A stretch of DNA of 64,000 nt from Tilletia caries (Eukaryota > Basidiomycota > Exobasidiomycetes > Tilletiales > Tilletiaceae): NCBI GenBank assembly GCA_032718865.1, contig JALUTQ010000039.1, positions 1,488,001 through 1,552,000 on the forward strand, given 5' to 3'. Within the stretch, counting starts at the first letter, position 1; every line of letters begins with the position of its first letter. The translations under genes and the position numbers were made by a program. Shown here in pieces: positions 48,275-59,034 of the stretch. Below the pieces are notes generated by a model. It made no database searches. It had not been told where the DNA came from and worked only from the letters and a program-made list of their open reading frames with translations.

Positions 48275-50126
48275 ATGGTATCCTCAGCCTTCGCCTCCTC
48301 CGCCGCCGTACGCAGCCTCGCCTCGTCCGCAGCCGCCGTATCCGCATCAAAGCGCACCCTCACAGCAGCCACCTCCCGCGCCGCCACCACCCCCGCAATC
48401 GCATCAGTAGCCGCACCAACCTCCTCTGTAGCCGCAACAGCAGCAGCAGCCTCCCGCGCCCTCAGCACCCGCGCCGCACAACTCTCCGTGCGCGGTACTA
48501 CATCCTCATCAACACCATCAGCTTCTGCTTCCACCTCGAGCCTGCTCGAACAGCGTCGGTTGGCATCGACCGAGGCGGGCCCGCAGCAGTTGACTGTGCG
48601 CGAGGCGTTGACGAGTGCGATGGAGGAGGAGATGATGAGGGATGATAGTGTTTTCATTCTTGGGGAGGAAGTTGCGCGCTGTGAGTTCCTCCCTTCCCCT
48701 CTACACTCTCTTTTCTCTTGCGAGACGCGCGTCCTGATCTCTTCTTTCCCCCTCCCCTTCTTTCTTCGCTCGCGTCAGACAACGGAGCGTACAAGGTCAG
48801 AAACAAATGCCGTACCCCCGTCTCATTTCATTTCCTGACCTTTGTTTTCCTCTTCTGCAGATTACAAAGGGCCTCTTGGACAAGTTCGGCGAGCGTCGCG
48901 TCATAGATACGCCCATCACGGAGTCCGGCTTCACCGGTCTGGCCGTCGGTGCCGCGTTGAGCGGTCTCCGACCGATCTGCGAGTTCATGACCTTCAAGTA
49001 CGTTTCCTGCTCTGTCCCTTTCCCAAGACGGCTTCCCAGACTAGAAGGGAGGGAGACTAGAAGGGAAGGAAAAGGCACGCGTTTCTGACTCCCTTTACTT
49101 TCTCTCCCGTCTGACAACAGCTTCGCGATGCAGGCCATCGACCAGGTCATCAACAGCGCTGCGAAAACGTACTACATGTCCGGTGGCAACGTGCCGTGCC
49201 CCATCGTCTTCCGCGGTCCTAACGGCGCCGCTGCTGGTGTCGGTGCCCAACACTCGCAGGACTTCGCGGCGTGGTACGGCCAGATTCCCGGGTTGAAGGT
49301 CGTCAGCCCTTGGAATTCGGAGGATGCCAGGGGTTTGCTCAAGGTGAGAATTTATGCAAAAAGCGCCGTCGGCGGCGGCTAAGAGAGCTTCATGGTGATT
49401 GACACGCGTACTTCCTAATCACAGGCCGCGATCCGGGATCCCAACCCCGTCGTCGTCCTCGAGAACGAAATCATGTACGGCCAATCCTTCGCCGTCTCCA
49501 ACGAAGTTCTCTCCGAAGACTTCGTCATCCCCATCGGCAAAGCCAAGATCGAGCGCGCCGGCAAGGACATCACCATCGTCTCTCACTCCATCGGTCTCAA
49601 CTGGGCCCTTGCGGCCGCGGAGACGCTGAAGAAAGACGAGGGCGTCGAGGCGGAGATCATTAACCTCCGTTCGATCCGGCCGTTGGATATTGAGACGATT
49701 GTGAAGAGTGTCAAGAAGACAGGTCGGTTGGTCACTGTTGAGGGTGGGTTCCCCTTCTGCTCGATTGGGAGTGAGATTTGTGCGCAGATTATGGAGAGCG
49801 ACGCGTTTGATTACTTGGATGCGCCTGTGGAGCGTGTTACTGGTGAGTCTTTTTCCCCTTCGTTTTATCTTGATCGCGGCGGGCCTGGGAGAAAGGGAAA
49901 TCTGATGATCCTGACGTCCTTTCTCCCCTTCTTTAACAGGCGCCGACCTGCCTACTCCGTACGCTGCCAACCTGTAAGTTATCCCAACAAGCTCCAGGTC
50001 TCATCCCTCTGGCCGTTTGACTGACGCGTTTCTCACCTCATATTCATATCCCACAGCGAGGCGCTGGCGTTCCCCGACGCGTCTCTGGTCGTCAAAGTCG
50101 CCAAGCGGGCCCTCTACCGCTCGTGA
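48275..50126 (+). CDS. PDB1: Pyruvate dehydrogenase E1 component subunit beta
   Basis: Mitochondrial matrix subunit that, with E1 alpha, decarboxylates pyruvate using thiamine diphosphate. Seven exons: 48275-48680, 48779-48795, 48861-48997, 49121-49343, 49425-49842, 49940-49973, 50057-50126; 434 residues. Exon 2 is a 17-nt micro-exon whose inclusion restores EEVARYNGAYKITKG. The presequence is long (about 100 residues, Ala/Ser/Thr/Arg-rich, no acidic residues until LLEQRR), against about 30 in yeast. The mature part is highly conserved: [65 protein letters not shown], and the end [16 protein letters not shown]. The Met used is the only one before the basic Ala/Ser presequence. Confidence 0.96.
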
Positions 50127-50496
50127 TCTTCTCCAAAAGGCGTAATCACGAAACGACGAGGAGGACCAAGAATAGCACCCTCCCATTGATTGGATCAAGC
50201 CCGGGCGGGCTGGCGGTGGTGGTTGGGGACGAGAAGGGGTCGGAGTAAAGGGTTAGGGGGTAGGAGGGGGGTTGGCATGTTACGAGATCTCCTGTTGGTC
50301 AGAAGTGTTCCAAGTAGCTCTACAGAAAGGCGACATTCTTCTGCTTGTCTTCCATACATACGCGTCGTTTTAGAATCTCATTTCCCCTCTTTGTTGCCCT
50401 CGTTCCGCTTTCGTCCGTCGTTCTTGTGCACGCGAATGGCATTGGCCTGATGTCAAGCGATTGGGACCTTGGGGGTGTATGTATGCGTCTTTGGCT
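50127..50496. other. Convergent 3' region of PDB1 and KTI12
   Basis: 370 bp between two stop codons. G-rich then T-rich, with no gene seen. Confidence 0.5.
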
Positions 50497-51887
50497 TCAC
50501 AGCGACCGCTCTAGCCAGCCTACAAACTTGCGAGCGATCTCGTCCTCAATCGTCGAACCGCCGCCACTCGAAGCCGACCCCGACCCCGACCCAGGCCCGT
50601 CCGCACCCTTCTCCTGTCCCCCTCCCCCTCCGGACCGTAACGCCCTAGTATCCGCATCCCTCGCGCTAGCAATCTCACTCCCACTCGCCAACCCGGTCAT
50701 ATGCATCTTGACGAACTGCCTGCGCAAGCGCTGGAGCGCGGAGAGCGTCAGCCCGCGCTCTGTTGCTGATGGTGGTACTTTCAGCGTAATTTTTTGGGAG
50801 GAGGATGGGAGGGGGATGGGGAGGGAGGTGGGTGGGGTTGGGGAGGCGGTTGTTAGGGAGAGGATGTGGTTGATTATCGATTGGGAGACGGATTCGAGGG
50901 CGGAGAGGTAGTTCGATGTCGTTTGGCGGTGCTGTTTGGGGTCGAAGTTAGGTCAGGATCAGTGGCCAAGGACGTAAGGGTGACCAGGGGGTTTATAAAC
51001 GCACTGGTACTACGACAGCTGGAGCCTTGCGCGGCGCAGTCTCCGTTGCCGCTTTCCAAATCTCGTCATATGGAATCGCATCGGCGCTGTCGTCCACCAA
51101 AGCTCCGTCCTCGCGCATCCCTGCTGAGGAGGACGGCCCCGCGCGGGCGTCCGCTATTGGTGGCTCCGACTTGACGAGAAAGAGAGGCGAGTCCCACCGT
51201 GTCATCGCGTTTGGTTCTTCATATCGCTTCAGCATATCTTCGATCCTGGAAAAAAGGGCCAGACACGCAGTGAAGAAGAAGAAGGATGAGCAACGGATAA
51301 GGGATGGGTTTCCAGAAGGGTTCCGGAGGGGGGAGAGGAACATAACGTACGTCTCGTCGTCGTAAGCTTCCTGGCCCGCCTCTCGTCTGGCCGCATTCCG
51401 CCGCTTGCACTCCTCCGGCGACGCGTACACATGAAGCTGCAGCGCGCAGTAAAGAAAGAAAAAGAAAAAAACAGTCAGCACAGACAGGAAACACGCGCGC
51501 GCACCCAGCCAAGCACCAGGCGCTCCTTACTGTCCCCCCACCATCTCTCACCGTGACACAGCGCACGCCCTGCTCCCTCGCCGCACACCAAAGCTGATAC
51601 CGAAAGCCCTTAATATTCAACCCGGCGCCCCCATCAGCAAGAACGACGACGTCCTTCCCCAACCCGCGCGACACAGCCGACAAATAGCTCGCGCGCGCCG
51701 GTTTCTCGAGCGTCTGGGCGGCGTAGGCCGAGCGGGGTGTGTGCACTGTGTTGTCGGAGATTGTTAGGAGTCGGCGTGGGGTTGATGTTGAGGTGGGGGA
51801 GAGGCGTTGTTCGAAGTTGGTGGTTAGGGAGGTGGTTATGGAACTTCGGCCTGAGCATGGCAGTCCGCTCACGATGATCAGCGCCAT
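50497..51887 (-). CDS. KTI12: KTI12 family Elongator-associated ATPase
   Basis: Kti12 is a P-loop protein needed for Elongator-dependent modification of wobble uridines in tRNA. Exons on the minus strand: 51887-51552, 51436-51351, 51245-51005, 50931-50497; 365 residues. It begins MALIIVSGLPCSGRSSITTS; the P-loop position normally occupied by Lys (GKS/T) is Arg, codon CGA at 51848-51846. Further family blocks are SAYAAQTLEKPARASYLSAV, GLNIKGFRYQLWCAAREQG, YASPEECKRRNAARREAG, LKRYEEPNAMTRWDSPLF and IPYDEIWKA, then the C-terminal ATERGLTLSALQRLRRQFVK and EDEIARKFVGWLERSL. The usual conserved Asp-Ser-Leu-Asn before IKG is altered here (DGGAGLN). Low-complexity Pro/Ser and Gly/Ser spacers lengthen the C-terminal half. 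Confidence 0.9.
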
Positions 51888-52237
51888 CCTTGAAGCTGGA
51901 TATCTGATGCCTGCTGCAGTGATGGTGGTCTGCTCCGACGTCCAGCCTCGGCCCTCGACATGGGGATGGGGAGGCCAGGAAGAAGGCTTCCCGATTGGAG
52001 ATGACCGCAACGCAACGTCGGAAATTTTCAAACCTGCCTGCGACGGGGACGAGCTCGACGAAGGTGGAGAATGAATGAATGGACAATGAATTGGTACATG
52101 CATTGAAGAATGAAAGAAGGAACCAAGGTACTCAAAGCTGCGTGGGGAGAAGTGGCGGGGTGGTCGAGGGAGGGAGGGAGAGGGAAAGAGAGAGAAGCTG
52201 CTTCAAGACCCAGTGTCCGAAATCACAATCTTGTCTT
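51888..52237. other. Intergenic region upstream of KTI12
   Basis: 350 bp between the KTI12 start and the TMA46 stop, both minus strand. It contains a GGGA/GAGA-rich patch near 52160-52195 (CT-rich toward KTI12). No gene is seen. Confidence 0.5.
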
Positions 52238-53810
52238 TCACTCCTTTCGGCGACCGTTCTCCTCGCCCTCGTCCCCGTTTATGCTCAGAGCGGCCATCTT
52301 GCCGTTTACCGAACCGCCGCCTTTGGCCGAGGCTGATGCTCCGTCGTCGTCGTTTTCGTCATCCTCCTCTTCGTCGTCTTCATCGTCATCGTCGTCGCCA
52401 GCCTCGGAGCGTTGGTCGCGGTTGTACGCCTTCATGTACTCGGCCATGTCGAGCTGCAGGGCAGAAAAGCAAGGGGGTGAACACCCAGCAGAGCAAACAA
52501 CCAGAAGTAAAGATAATGAGACAACTCACCACATCGCCATCATCCTCCTCATCCTCCTCCTCCCCAAAGAAGTCGGCGTTCAACTCGAACATCTCCCGCC
52601 CACTCAGTCCCGCCATCTTATTAGCAGCAGCCTGCATCGCCTTCTTGCTCCGCTCCGCCTCCTCCTGGGCCGCCTTGCGGTCCATCCGGTTCTTCTTCCA
52701 GGCCGAGAAGGTGTCCGGCGTGACGGGAGTCAGGTTCGTTCCTAGCTTGTGTCGCTCGACCTCGAGGAAGTCTTCGAGTGTGATTTCGTTTTCTTTCTCT
52801 GCTTCTTCGCGTGCCTTCTTTTGGGCTTTGAGCACTGTATGGAGATGAGAAGATGGGTGGTGAGCACTTTTGAGAACGGTGATGCTTGTCCAAACGACAC
52901 GCTTGACGTACCGAAGCCTGGTGGTAGAGCGTGTCGGTACATGCACTTCTCGCCGCCGTTGGGGCATTCCTATATAATTGGAAACGAAACAAGTCAGCAA
53001 TATGCAAAGCGTTCGAACCGTTGAAAATGGACAACGTACCCAGAACCACCCGTACTTGTTCTCCTCGACCGCTTGCAAGAAGAACTTGCACACCTTGTCT
53101 GGAGACGATGCGATGAAATGACGGAAGTCAGCTTATCTCAACCAAGCACGTGTCCAAAAGAAGAAGGGAGAGGAAAACAGAAATACTGACCCGTTGTCGT
53201 CTTGAGATTCCCGTGCTTGCTGAGAATGACACTGTCCAGCTTGGCCTGGTCCCATCCCTCCATGGTGCCCGCCTTCTTCTTCTCCTCGGCCGCAGCGCCA
53301 GCGGGCCCCTCAGCGCCCGGAGCGCCGCCGGCCTCGCCCTCACGAGTATCGGTGTACAGATCCTTCTTCTCAACTTTACGCCCGGCATCATGTGCGTGCG
53401 CATACTTGCACCTCAACGCGCTCTTGTCGCACCGTCCGTGTTTCCAGAACTCGCAGACGATGGTCTTGGGGTCGACGCCGAAGGGGACCTTGGGCTGGAC
53501 GATGAGCATGGTTGCCGCTTCTTCTTTGCGGATCTTCTCTGCTGCTGCCTTCAGTTTCTTTTCTTCTTCTTTTGCCTTTTGGCGGGCGAGGTCTTCTTTG
53601 GTCTTGCCTTGCATGGACTGCTCGTGCTTGATCTGCTGCATGGCCTTCTGTGTTGCGCCGCCCTCTGTGAGTTAGAACAAGCGATGGGATGAGCAGAGAG
53701 GCGGAAGTAGTAAGAAGGAGACGATACTCACTCTTGTTCTTCATTCCGAAGGTCTTGTCGATGACGACCTTGTTCTTCTTCGGCTCATTGTCCTTCTTCT
53801 TCGGCGGCAT
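52238..53810 (-). CDS. TMA46: CCCH zinc-finger ribosome-associated protein TMA46/ZC3H15
   Basis: Tma46 (animal ZC3H15/DFRP1) binds translating ribosomes and the GTPase Rbg1/DRG1. Six exons on the minus strand: 53810-53732, 53664-53191, 53098-53040, 52969-52912, 52834-52530, 52453-52238; 396 residues. The start MPPKKKDNEPKKNKVVIDKT and FGMKNKKGGATQKAMQQI are family hallmarks. Two CCCH fingers follow: CEFWKHGRCDKSALRCKYAH and [20 protein letters not shown] with NGGEKCMYRHALPPGF. The second finger is split over two introns. The DRG-binding region ITLEDFLEVERHKLG comes next, and the tail is very acidic (runs of Asp/Glu) ending NGRRKE. It is divergent from ARG4. Confidence 0.95.
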
Positions 53811-54268
53811 GGTGGGCTGTCCTCCTGTGGAGCGGGGTGGGGAGTGTGGTGTGTGTGTTTGGGGAGGGGGACGCTCTTGAGGCGAGATGCACGCGCTGTG
53901 CTGTGCTGTGCTGTGCTGTGCTGTGCTGTGTGTGTGTATGAATCGCGTCGCCGCTGTCGACTTGGAGATGCTCGGTGCTGTCGCTGCTTGCTTCACTTCA
54001 CTTTTTCCACTCGTGTGAGCAGGCGAGCCGCGTGACGCGTGACGCTGCTGAGACCCAAATACTCGTAGCTGTGGTTTCTCAGGGTCTCACAGATATCTAA
54101 GATCGGGCTCCCACTTGCACTTCTTCCCGCCCTACCTGGCTATTAATCTTCTTGTGCCTCGAGCTCATCACCCACAAGTACAACGCGCTCGCCCTCATCC
54201 TCGACGCGCTCCTCCTCATCGTCGCTGCACTCCCACTCCCACCTGCACCTCTCCCACACTCCGTCGCC
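53811..54268. promoter_or_regulatory. Divergent promoter of TMA46 and ARG4
   Basis: 458 bp. A CTGTG pentamer tract (about 53895-53930) lies in the probable TMA46 leader, and the heptamer GCGTGAC is doubled at about 54030-54046. I see no Gcn4-type TGACTCA site, which might have been expected for an arginine gene. Confidence 0.45.
53895..53930. repeat. CTGTG pentanucleotide microsatellite
   Basis: Seven tandem copies of CTGTG followed by a short GT run, about 90-120 bp upstream of the TMA46 start codon. Confidence 0.85.
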
Positions 54269-55768
54269 ATGGCAGCAGCAGCACCCGCAGCAACCAAGCT
54301 CTGGGGCGGTCGCTTCGCACAGGGCACCGTCGAGATCATGGAGCGCTTCAACAACTCCCTCGGCTACGACAAACGCATGCACTCCCAAGACATCCGCGGC
54401 TCACAGGCCTACGCCCGCGCCCTCGTCGCCTGCAACATCCTCACCGAGTCCGAACGCGACCAGATCGTCGACGGACTCGCACGCGTCGGCGAAGAGTGGA
54501 AGAACGGCACTTTCAAGATCGACGCTGCGGATGAGGACATCCATACCGCCAACGAACGAAGGTTGACCGAGCTCATCGGGCCCGTGGCTGGTAAGCTCCA
54601 CACGGGCCGGAGCAGGAACGACCAGGTCGCCACGGACATGCGACTCTGGATGATCGACGAGGCGCGCGAGATCGAGGATCTCGTCGCTGTCCTGCTTCGC
54701 ACCATTGTCGATCGCGCCAGGGCGGAGATCGACCATCTCATGCCTGGTTACACCCATCTGCAGCGCGCACAGCCGATTCGGTGGTCGCACTTCCTCCTCT
54801 CCCACGCGGCGTACCTCCACGGCGACCTCGAGCGACTCCGTTCGCTCCGTCCCCGCATCTCCGTCCTGCCCCTCGGAAGCGGACCGCTCGCTGGCAACCC
54901 CTTCGCGGGACTTGACCGACACGCCATCGCGAAGGAGCTCGGCTTCGAGACCGTCGGCACGAACAGCATGCACAGCGTCTCCGACCGGGACTTCATCGTC
55001 GAGTACCTCATGTGGGCCAGTCTGACCACGATCCACCTGTCCAAGTTGGCCGAGGACTTGATCATCTACTCCACCTCCGAGTTCGGCTTCGTCCAGCTTA
55101 GCGATGCTTTCAGCACGGGTTCGTCCATTATGCCGCAGAAGAAGAACCCGGACTCCCTTGAGCTTCTTCGCGGCAAGTCTGGACGCGTCTTTGGGCAGAT
55201 GTCTGGCTTTATGATGACCCTTAAGGGTATCCCCTCCACTTACAACAAGGACCTCCAGGAGGACAAGGAGCCCCTCTTCGACGCTGTTGACACCGTCAAG
55301 GCCTGTCTCCAGATTGCGTCGGGCGTCATCTCGACCATGTCGGTGGGTGGTAAACCCTCACCCTTGGCTTTTGTCTGGAATATTTTTTTAGCTGATTAGC
55401 AAATTCTCCGTGTGTTTCACCAGATCTTCCCTGAGAAGATGCGCGCGGCCCTCACGCCCGACATGCTCGCGACCGACTTGGCAGACTACCTCGTCCGCAA
55501 GGGCATCCCCTTCCGCGAGACGCACCACATCTCCGGCTCCGCCGTGCGCATGTCCGAAGACCGCAAGGTGCCCCTCTCCGCCCTCACCCTGGCCGACCTG
55601 CGCACGCTGCACCCGGCCTTCGAGGAGGACGTGGCGAAAGTGTGGGAGCTGGAGGAGTCGGTGGAGAGGAGAAATGCGGTCGGGGGTACGAGTCGGAGGG
55701 CGGTTTTGGAGCAGTGTGAGCGGTTGGAGGGTGCGTTGGGCGGGGCGGGGAAGATGGCGGCGCTTTGA
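54269..55768 (+). CDS. ARG4: Argininosuccinate lyase
   Basis: Splits argininosuccinate into arginine and fumarate, the last step of arginine synthesis. Exons 54269-55342 and 55424-55768 (81-nt intron, phase 0); 472 residues, normal for the family. Hallmarks are [79 protein letters not shown], and the superfamily signature [20 protein letters not shown] with the catalytic Ser loop. The start [14 protein letters not shown] is the Met nearest the conserved block; the open frame extends upstream through sequence that looks like leader. The last 60 residues ([20 protein letters not shown]) match the usual helical end. Confidence 0.97.
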
Positions 55769-56285
55769 TGATGCGGTCCCCCTTCCATCATCTCCCCAAC
55801 GGAGGAACTCCCGCCCTGGACACGTCCCTTACATAACCCCCCTTCGCCGGGCCACAAAAAATCTCCATACCTCTCGAAAATATCCCCCGTTGTCTCTCGT
55901 TCCCGCCTCTTTCGTTTCTCAGCCTTACGCAGCCCTGCAACTTCCTCCCCCAAAGCAATTACATAACATAATCTTCTCCCTTTCACCCCGCATCAAAAAG
56001 ACGTCGAGAGGCGCCCCGGCCCAGGACTGCCTTGCGAATGCTTTGCTGTCCAGAAACAAGAGAGAACACTCGCCTTGAAATTTTTGTTCGGATCCGGAAA
56101 AAAGACAGAGAGGTGTAGGAAAGACATCAGGAAACAGAAGGGGGCCGAACCGGTGTGCGAACATGGCAGAAAGGAAGAAAGAGATAAAGCGCTCGGTGGG
56201 AGGGTTTTCCCCGTTGGGTGGAGTTTACCGTATAGAGAACGACTGGAGTTGAGGATGGGAGTTCCGGATACGAGCCGGACTTAAT
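55769..56285. other. Convergent 3' region of ARG4 and the ALDH gene
   Basis: 517 bp between two stop codons. AT-richer than its surroundings, with no coding signal. Confidence 0.5.
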
Positions 56286-58594
56286 TTAGAGTTTCGAACG
56301 CACGCCGAAGACGAGGGCGAGCAGGGCGGCGAGGAGGGCGAGTCTGCGGGCGAGCGAGGTCGGCTACTGCGTTGGAATTTGTATCCGTGGGGTGTGGCGA
56401 TTGTGGTTGTGGGTTGATTGGAGGGAGGAGGGAGGAGGGAGGAGGGAGGAGGGAGGAGGGAGGAGAGACGCGGTCAGCGAATCGGATGAGCGAAGGTGAT
56501 TAGGATGGGAGGGCAGGGCGTACGGGCGGGAAAAAGGAAGGGGGAGGGGAGGGAAGGGGAGGGGGGGTAATCTCCAACCCCAGGCCCCGCGTTTCTTTAC
56601 TTTCAAAGCCGCTGTCGCCGAGAGACGCGGTCAGCGGATCGGACGAGCGGAGGTGGTTTGGATGGGAGCATGGCAAGAGAGAAAGGAAGGGGAGGGGGGG
56701 AAGATGACTCCACCTCAGGGCCCACGTCTCCTTCTTCCAAAGGAAACATTGCGCGCATCTCCAGACCCAACCCTTCGCAAGAAAAGAAAAAACGCGCCCC
56801 ACTCCTATCCCCACTTTGTACCGAGAAGTGAAAAGGGGTATGTGTGTCTCAAGGCGCTCTACTCACCGCCTTGGAGATCCGAGCGTGCGGGTCCGAGGGC
56901 CGGGAGAAGCGGGCTGTCTCGCTGGTGAGCGCCTTGAACTTGGCGAGGTTGAAGCTGGGGGGAACAGAGAATGTGTTCAGTAATCAGGGGAGGCGAACGG
57001 AGCGTGAGGCAAGAAAAACTCACTTTGAGTATGGGCTGAGGTCACGTATGTCCGGGGGGGAAGTTGATTGTCAGTTGTCAAGACGCGTTACGACAGAAAA
57101 GAAGGAGGGAAGGAGAGAGGACGTACGGATACCGGCCCTTCATGATGATCTCGACAATCTTGCCGAGGAGACCCGTCTGGGGCGCGAGGACGACGGCCCG
57201 GGCGTGGGAGAAGCAGTCAAACGAAGCCTTGCCGTGGTAGTTTCCATGTCCCGAAGGACCGGTGCCACCGAAGGGGAGCGTCTTGATGGTGAAGTGGATC
57301 AAGGTGTCACCCTCGACCGCTGCGCCGGAGCGGGTGTTGTTGAGGATGAACTCGGTCACTTTGCGGCTTCCGGAGAAGATGTAGAGAGCGAGGGGCTGGT
57401 CGCGTGCGTTGATGAAGTCGACGGCTGCCTGTGGGGATGCGACGGGGACGATGGGCAGGAAGGGCCCGAAGATCTCGCCTGTCATGAGGGAGTCGTCCGG
57501 GCTGACGTCGGTGAAGACGGAGGGCTCGATGAAGCGGGTGGCCTCGTCGGTAGCGCCGCCAATGGCGAGCTTGGCCTTGGAGTTCTTGCTGATCTCGTTC
57601 AACCGCTTCCAGTGGTTGTCGGACACGATGCGGGAGTAGGAGTCGGAAGCCTGTGCGCCGTTCGGGTAGAACTCCTTGTGAGCCTTCTTGAGCTGTTCGA
57701 CCAGCTTGGACTGGACGGAGGCGGAGCAGAGGATGTAGTCCGGTGCGATGCAGGTCTGTCCGCAGTTGATCGTCTTGCCCCAGAGGATGCGGTGCGCGGC
57801 GGAGGAGAGGTCGGAGGATTCGTCGACGTAGACGGCGGACTTGCCTCCGAGCTCGAGGGTGACGGGGCAGAGACTCTTTGCGGCCTTCTCGGCGATGATG
57901 CGTCCGACGGTTCCGTTTCCGGTGTAGAAGATGTGTTCCCATCGCTGGTCGAGGAGGGCGGTGGTCTCGGCGACGGCGCCGTTGACGACCCTGCTGGTCT
58001 CGGGGTCCATGTACTTAGCCCAGAGCTTTGCAGTCAAGGCGGATGTGTGCTGAGCGACCTCGGAGGGCTTGAGGACGACTGTGTTTCCTGCTGCGATGGC
58101 CCCGACGACGGGCCCGACGGAGACTGCGATGGGGTAGTTCCATGCGCCGATGACGAGGACTGCGCCCTTAGGCTCCTTTCGGATCTGTGTGGTGTGGGTA
58201 AGCCAAGCGAGACCGGAGAAGGGTTGCTGAGGCTTTGCCCATGAGTCTAGGTTGTTGATTGCGTCGATGATCTCGTTGTAGATGCCGAAGATCTCTGCGA
58301 GGTAGGACTCGAAGTCGGAGCGTCCGAGGTCGTTGTGGAGGGCCTCGAGCCAAGCCTTCTCGTTGTCCTTGAAGAGGAAGTAGAGCTGCTTGAGCTGAGC
58401 CTTGCGGTATGCGACGGCGCGGGTCTTTCCGGAGAGGAAGTTGGTGCGCAGGTCTTCGACCGTCTGTGTGGGTGGTAACGAGGGTCAGTCCGGAGTCCGG
58501 AGTCCGGAGTCCGGAGTCCGGTGGCAGACCGAGGGGAAGAGGTACTGACCTGGGAGATGGAGGCGACGCTGTCGTAGTTGAGAACGGAAGTCAT
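56286..58594 (-). CDS. HFD1: Fatty aldehyde dehydrogenase type ALDH with C-terminal membrane tail
   Basis: NAD(P)-dependent oxidation of long-chain aldehydes; yeast Hfd1 and human ALDH3A2 are membrane-anchored relatives. Exons on the minus strand: 58594-58550, 58463-57127, 57035-57024, 56954-56867, 56363-56286; 519 residues. The ALDH3-type core shows GAWNYPIAVSVGPVVGAIAA, PSEVAQHTSALTAKL, FYTGNGTVGRIIAEKAAK, the catalytic Glu in VTLELGGKSAVYVDE, the nucleophile Cys in NCGQTCIAPDYILC, and EIFGPFLPIV. A 12-nt micro-exon (PYS) and an 88-nt exon lead to the last exon, which encodes the hydrophobic anchor RRLALLAALLALVFGVR before SKL and stop. The terminal SKL also fits a peroxisomal signal, though after a membrane helix its meaning is unclear. 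The last intron is long (503 nt). Intron 1 carries a heptamer minisatellite. Confidence 0.93.
58487..58521. repeat. AGTCCGG heptamer minisatellite in ALDH intron 1
   Basis: About five tandem copies of AGTCCGG fill much of the 86-nt first intron of the ALDH gene, leaving its splice sites intact. Confidence 0.85.
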
Positions 58595-59034
58595 GGTGAG
58601 CGGTGAGCGGTGAGCGGTGAGCGAGATTCGTACGGGGTGTGCGGGTGACAGGCCGCGACACGAAGGCGGGCGGCCCCACCGCTGCTATTTATTATACGAG
58701 TAATCTGATACGGCCGTATGAGAGTCACGTGCTGGTCACGTGCTGCTCATCTGCCACGCGCGTCGAGAACAACACCACCGCAGCGCGCCTTGACCAACGC
58801 TCGCAGCGCAGCGTGCTTCAGCAGCCACTCAATCTGACTGCAGTCAAGGGACACTGCACAGTGCACAGCCAGCACCGCAGACAGACGCGCTTCACGAATC
58901 ACGATGTCGCCCTGCTGAGTGCTGAGTGCTGAGTGCTGAGCGCTGCTTCTCCCACGCCGCCCTCCCATAGACGCGCAAACAGACAGCTCATCTCATCAAA
59001 TCATCAACAGAGGTACGAGTACAGAGCAAGAGCC
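58595..59034. promoter_or_regulatory. Divergent promoter of the ALDH and coiled-coil genes, tandem CACGTG sites
   Basis: 440 bp. Two GTCACGTGCT sequences lie 11 bp apart, with CACGTG cores at 58726-58731 and 58737-58742. The AT-rich TTTATTATAC is at about 58688-58697. Heptamer repeats GGTGAGC (about 58596-58622, touching the ALDH start) and GCTGAGT (about 58914-58943, near the coiled-coil gene) sit at the two ends. Confidence 0.5.

Noticed and set aside
52960..53040. Possible tRNA-like GTTCGAA element near 53010
   Set aside because: It lies in a TMA46 intron, has no matching A box or cloverleaf, and is a chance B-box-like word.
56844..58244. 466-codon open frame on the plus strand opposite the ALDH gene
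   Set aside because: It is the antisense shadow of a GC-ending, codon-biased gene. The minus strand gives a full ALDH with catalytic motifs, and the plus reading is Asp/Gly/Val-rich with no domain.
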